Positions 61,538 to 64,000 of a DNA stretch of 64,000 nt are shown in pieces. Each line of letters starts with the position of its first letter. Positions within the stretch are counted from its first letter, which is position 1. Position numbers and translations under genes: made by a program. Source of the DNA: Promicromonospora iranensis (GTDB lineage: Bacteria > Actinomycetota > Actinomycetes > Actinomycetales > Cellulomonadaceae); contig NZ_JAJQMN010000006.1 in NCBI RefSeq assembly GCF_028994775.1, positions 124,001 to 188,000 of the forward strand. The letters are read 5' to 3'. The notes under the pieces were generated by a model. The model ran no database searches. It had not been told where the DNA came from and worked only from the letters and a program-made list of their open reading frames with translations.

Positions 61538-62335
61538 GTGCCAGAAGGCGATGTGCTACGCCTCACCGCCGAGCGCCTCACCGCCGCGCTCCGCGGTCTC
61601 CCCCTCGTGCGTGCCGAGCTGCGCTGGCCCAGCGCCGGGGCGGCGGACCTGACGGGCGCCACCGCGCTGGAGACCAGCGCCTACGGCAAGCACCTGCTGA
61701 CCCGGCTCGACGACGGACGCACCCTCCACACGCACTTGCGCATGGAGGGGACGTGGAAGGTTCACCGCACGGGCTCGCGCGACGCGTCCGCACGCAATCC
61801 CGCCATCCGCGCGGTGCTCGCCACCGACGCCTGGACCGCGACTGGGTGGCACCTCGGGATGCTCGACCTGCTGCGCACGCACGACGAGCAGCGGATCCTC
61901 AACGGGCTGGGCCCGGACGTGCTGGGCGCCGACTTTCCCACCACAGGCTTGCCCGAGGCCGCGGGGCGGCTCGTCAGAGAGCCCGACCGGCCGTTGTGCG
62001 CCGCCCTGCTGGACCAGCGCACCGTCGCGGGTATCGGCACCATCTGGATGGCTGAGTCACTGTTCGCGCGGCGGCTGTTCCCGTGGACGCCTGCCGTGGC
62101 CCTGGCCGAGGAGGAGCGCGACGACCTGCTCCGCACCGCCCGCAGGCTCATGGAGCGCAGCGTGGCCGTGGGCAGGGCGCGTGGCCTGGGCGCCGTGGAG
62201 ATGCACGTCCACGGCAGGGCGGGCCGGCCGTGCCACCGGTGCGGCACCCCGGTCGCCGTCGGTTCGGCGAACGAGAAGCCCTACGAGCGTCCGGTGTTCT
62301 GGTGCCCGACCTGCCAGGCGCCTACCGCACGCTAG
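61538..62335 (+). CDS. Endonuclease VIII/Fpg-type DNA glycosylase (Nei2-like)
   Basis: A 265-residue base-excision glycosylase/AP lyase. The N-terminus MPEGDVLRL exposes Pro2 and Glu3 as catalytic residues after Met removal (GTG start). The H2TH helix region (AALLDQRTVAGIGTIWMAE) is near 152-170, and a zinc finger CxxC-N16-CxxC (CHRCG ... CPTC) closes the protein. PEGD, rather than PELPE, places it in the actinobacterial Nei branch acting on oxidised pyrimidines. It stands alone before a terminator. Confidence 0.93.
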   Translation: MPEGDVLRLTAERLTAALRGLPLVRAELRWPSAGAADLTGATALETSAYGKHLLTRLDDGRTLHTHLRMEGTWKVHRTGSRDASARNPAIRAVLATDAWTATGWHLGMLDLLRTHDEQRILNGLGPDVLGADFPTTGLPEAAGRLVREPDRPLCAALLDQRTVAGIGTIWMAESLFARRLFPWTPAVALAEEERDDLLRTARRLMERSVAVGRARGLGAVEMHVHGRAGRPCHRCGTPVAVGSANEKPYERPVFWCPTCQAPTAR

Positions 62336-62396
62336 ACACGTTGGAGCGGCCGGGCACGACCGCGGAAGAGGCAGACAGACCTGTAACGAGACAGGA

Positions 62397-62434
62397 CCGG
62401 GGCGGGACATCAGGTACGTGATGTCCCGCCCCGG
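62397..62434. terminator. Bidirectional hairpin between nei and clgR
   Basis: Perfect 16-bp arms CCGGGGCGGGACATCA/TGATGTCCCGCCCCGG with a 6-nt loop between convergent genes. Confidence 0.8.
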
Positions 62435-62466
62435 CTGTAGTCGTTCTTGCCGTGCCCGCCGGCTGA

Positions 62467-62820
62467 TCAGCCGACCGGTGCCAGGTCCGACGGCGCGACG
62501 TCCCGCCGCGCTGCGGTCCGGTCGCCTCCCCTGGCGAGGAGTCCGGCGACGAAGTCCGCCGGGATGGTGTCGGGGATCTGGAATCCTTCGGCCACCGCTA
62601 CGCGGTCGCTCACCTCACGCAGGACCAAGGACAGCGGCACGTCGAGCGCCTCGCAGATGGAGCCAAGAAGCTCGGACGACGCCTCCTTCTGCCCTCGCTC
62701 CACCTCACTGAGGTAACCCAGCGACACTCGCGCCGCCGACGAAACCTCGCGCAGGGTGCGCCCCTGACGCTGCCGCGTGTCACGCAGCACGTCTCCGATT
62801 TCTCGCCGTAGTACGACCAT
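62467..62820 (-). CDS. clgR: ClgR-type transcriptional activator (XRE family)
   Basis: A 117-residue DNA-binding protein. The Cro/CI HTH reads [40 protein letters not shown] (about 23-62), almost identical to the ClgR pattern that activates clp protease and chaperone genes in actinobacteria. ATG 62820 follows GAGAGGGGGCGCGAG; an upstream ATG at 62985 has no such site. Its position after cinA and pgsA matches other actinobacteria (Rv2745c). ClgR-box sequences were not clear upstream. The tail is Ala/Asp-rich. Confidence 0.92.
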   Translation of the reverse strand: MVVLRREIGDVLRDTRQRQGRTLREVSSAARVSLGYLSEVERGQKEASSELLGSICEALDVPLSLVLREVSDRVAVAEGFQIPDTIPADFVAGLLARGGDRTAARRDVAPSDLAPVG

Positions 62821-63066
62821 CTCGCGCCCCCTCTCAGTGCCTGTCCCTGAACTCACGCCCTGCCCTGCCTGGACCGGACGCGTCTTGCGTGTGGTACGTG
62901 CTCCGAGCGTGGAGTTCGTTCTACCGTACCCCGCGCTCGTGGAGTTCTTGCGCCGGCTCCGGGTGGTCGGCCTGTTCGTGATCACACCGGGACAACGTCG
63001 TGGATATGAGCCTTGTTCCCGAACGGCGTCCGCGTCAAGTCCTGTGCAAGATTAAACCAAGAAGTT

Positions 63067-63588
63067 TCACTTGTCTGTAACTTCAGGAGAGTTCTCGGCG
63101 GGTGTGTCGCGATTTTCACCCGGTGCCTCGCTGACGAGTGTCCATGCCAGGTCGAGCACCCCACGCGCGGCGTCGGCTATCACCTGGGACCGATCGCCGT
63201 CGAGGTCCAGGCGGTGCACCTCGGACACTACCGGGGTGCTCACTGCGACGAAAACCACACCTGGCTCTTGACCGTCCTGCGGGTCGGGTCCGGCCACGCC
63301 GGTCGTCGCGAGGCCCACGTCAGCCCCCGTGACGGTGCGCACCCCGGCCGCCATCTGAGCGGCCACCGCCTCGTCGACGGCGCCTCGCTCGGCGAGCAGG
63401 TCGGCATCCACCCCGAGGAGCCCGGCCTTCAGGTCCGTGGCATAGGCGACGACGCCGCCGCGCAGGACCCGTGACGCACCGGGGACCGAGACGAGCGCGG
63501 CCGTGACGAGGCCGCCCGTGAGCGACTCGGCCACGCCGATGGTCCAGCCCCGTGCGGCCGCTTCTGCCAGCAGGCGGGGCGCGGTCAT
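63067..63588 (-). CDS. cinA: CinA C-terminal-domain protein (NMN deamidase type)
   Basis: A 173-residue single-domain protein equal to the PncC/CinA C-terminal domain, which in E. coli hydrolyses nicotinamide mononucleotide. Landmarks are VAESLTGGLVTAAL near 19-32, GGVVAYATDLKAGLLGV near 45-60 and GLATTGVAGPDPQDGQEPGVVFVAV near 92-116. The N-terminal COG1058 domain is absent. ATG 63588 overlaps the pgsA stop by 4 bp. A 35-residue acidic tail follows the fold. Confidence 0.93.
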   Translation of the reverse strand: MTAPRLLAEAAARGWTIGVAESLTGGLVTAALVSVPGASRVLRGGVVAYATDLKAGLLGVDADLLAERGAVDEAVAAQMAAGVRTVTGADVGLATTGVAGPDPQDGQEPGVVFVAVSTPVVSEVHRLDLDGDRSQVIADAARGVLDLAWTLVSEAPGENRDTPAENSPEVTDK

Positions 63589-64000
63589 ACGCTGCGCGTC
63601 CTGGCCCGTGCGTCGCGGCGGATCTTCCAGCCCTGGTACACGTACTCGACACCCGTCACGACGGTCAGCACGAACGCGGCCATCAGCACGATCCAGGCGA
63701 GCACCGTGAACCACTCGAAGCCGTCACGCGGCAGCAGGAACATCGAGATCGCCACGGCCTGCAGCACGGTCTTGAGCTTGCCGCCCCGCGACGCCGGCAT
63801 CACCTCGTACTTGAGCATACCCATGCGCATGAACGTGATGCCGAGCTCACGCACCAGGATCACCACCGGGATCCACCACGGCACCTCGCCGAGCGGTATC
63901 CAGAGCAGGATCAGCGCGGCACCGATGAGCAGCTTGTCCGCGATCGGGTCGAGCAGCTTGCCCAGGTCGGTGATGAGGCCGCGCGACCGGGCGAGGTAGC
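63585..64000 (-). CDS. pgsA: CDP-diacylglycerol-glycerol-3-phosphate 3-phosphatidyltransferase (N-terminus outside window)
   Basis: Open to the right edge; at least 138 codons. It encodes the C-terminal two thirds of a CDP-alcohol phosphatidyltransferase making phosphatidylglycerol phosphate. The visible part opens YLARSRGLITDLGKLLDPIADKLL, the end of the catalytic D-G-x2-A-R-x8-G-x3-D-x3-D motif, so the first Asp-Gly lies just outside. Four hydrophobic segments follow (GAALILLWIPLG; PVVILVRELGITFMRM; VAISMFLLP; FTVLAWIVLMAAFVLTVVTG). The internal Met at 63884 is not a start. It overlaps cinA by 4 bp. Confidence 0.94.
   Translation of the reverse strand, partial: YLARSRGLITDLGKLLDPIADKLLIGAALILLWIPLGEVPWWIPVVILVRELGITFMRMGMLKYEVMPASRGGKLKTVLQAVAISMFLLPRDGFEWFTVLAWIVLMAAFVLTVVTGVEYVYQGWKIRRDARARTRSV

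Noticed and set aside
1-64000. CRISPR arrays, insertion sequences, prophage genes, tRNA or rRNA genes
   Set aside because: No regularly spaced repeats, transposase or integrase motifs, or tRNA T-arm patterns were found on either strand.

Overview
The window is very GC-rich, densely packed, and free of mobile elements, tRNAs, rRNAs and CRISPR arrays. It is a stretch of actinobacterial chromosome. Gene order in the right half (nrdR, LysM gene, lexA, hflX, dapF, miaA, LigB-like gene, miaB, gluABCD, recX, recA, DUF3046, lhr, clgR, cinA, pgsA) matches the conserved arrangement known from Corynebacterium and Mycobacterium. The many sugar ABC systems and secreted or cytoplasmic glycosidases suggest a saprophytic member of the Micrococcales, perhaps Cellulomonadaceae or Promicromonosporaceae. 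That family assignment is inferred from gene content and order, not from a phylogeny.

Left half (1-28.4 kb), accessory metabolism and regulation: a truncated sulfotransferase-like gene divergent from a cytochrome P450; gluconate uptake and phosphorylation (gntP-gntK); a TetR regulator with a glyoxalase-like gene separated by a double operator; a two-component system divergent from a three-gene ABC exporter of the peptide-immunity type; a TetR gene beside a conserved unknown membrane protein; a secreted tripeptidyl-aminopeptidase-type lipoprotein; an Lrp regulator with an amino-acid permease; a PAS-ANTAR RNA-binding antiterminator; a carbohydrate locus of GH16 (with CBM3), binding protein, two permeases and cytoplasmic GH20, under a divergent GntR regulator; a MarR-type regulator with an epimerase and an FAD monooxygenase; then small genes (DUF1269, GAP-family membrane protein, DUF5302).

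Middle (28.4-41.6 kb): nrdR, a LysM protein and lexA form the SOS/replication cluster, with LexA boxes in the divergent promoter region. Lactate dehydrogenase and a DinG-type helicase follow. A LacI-controlled alpha-glucoside operon (lacI, GH13, binding protein, two permeases) lies next to hflX.

Right half (41.6-64 kb): housekeeping genes for cell wall precursor (dapF), tRNA modification (miaA, miaB), glutamate uptake (gluABCD), recombination (recX, recA), a large Lhr helicase, a Nei/Fpg glycosylase, the protease-regulon activator clgR, cinA and the start-truncated pgsA. One acetyltransferase gene is interrupted by an in-frame TAG.

Recurrent design features: all three binding-protein/permease junctions (sugar, sugar, glutamate) carry a strong GC-rich hairpin; most convergent gene pairs share a hairpin, including one perfect 60-bp palindrome; and several regulators sit beside clear dyad operators. 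I did not find a clearly unprecedented multi-gene system. The most unusual items are the nonsense-interrupted GNAT gene, the 60-bp palindrome, the double operators and the repeated SBP-permease hairpins.
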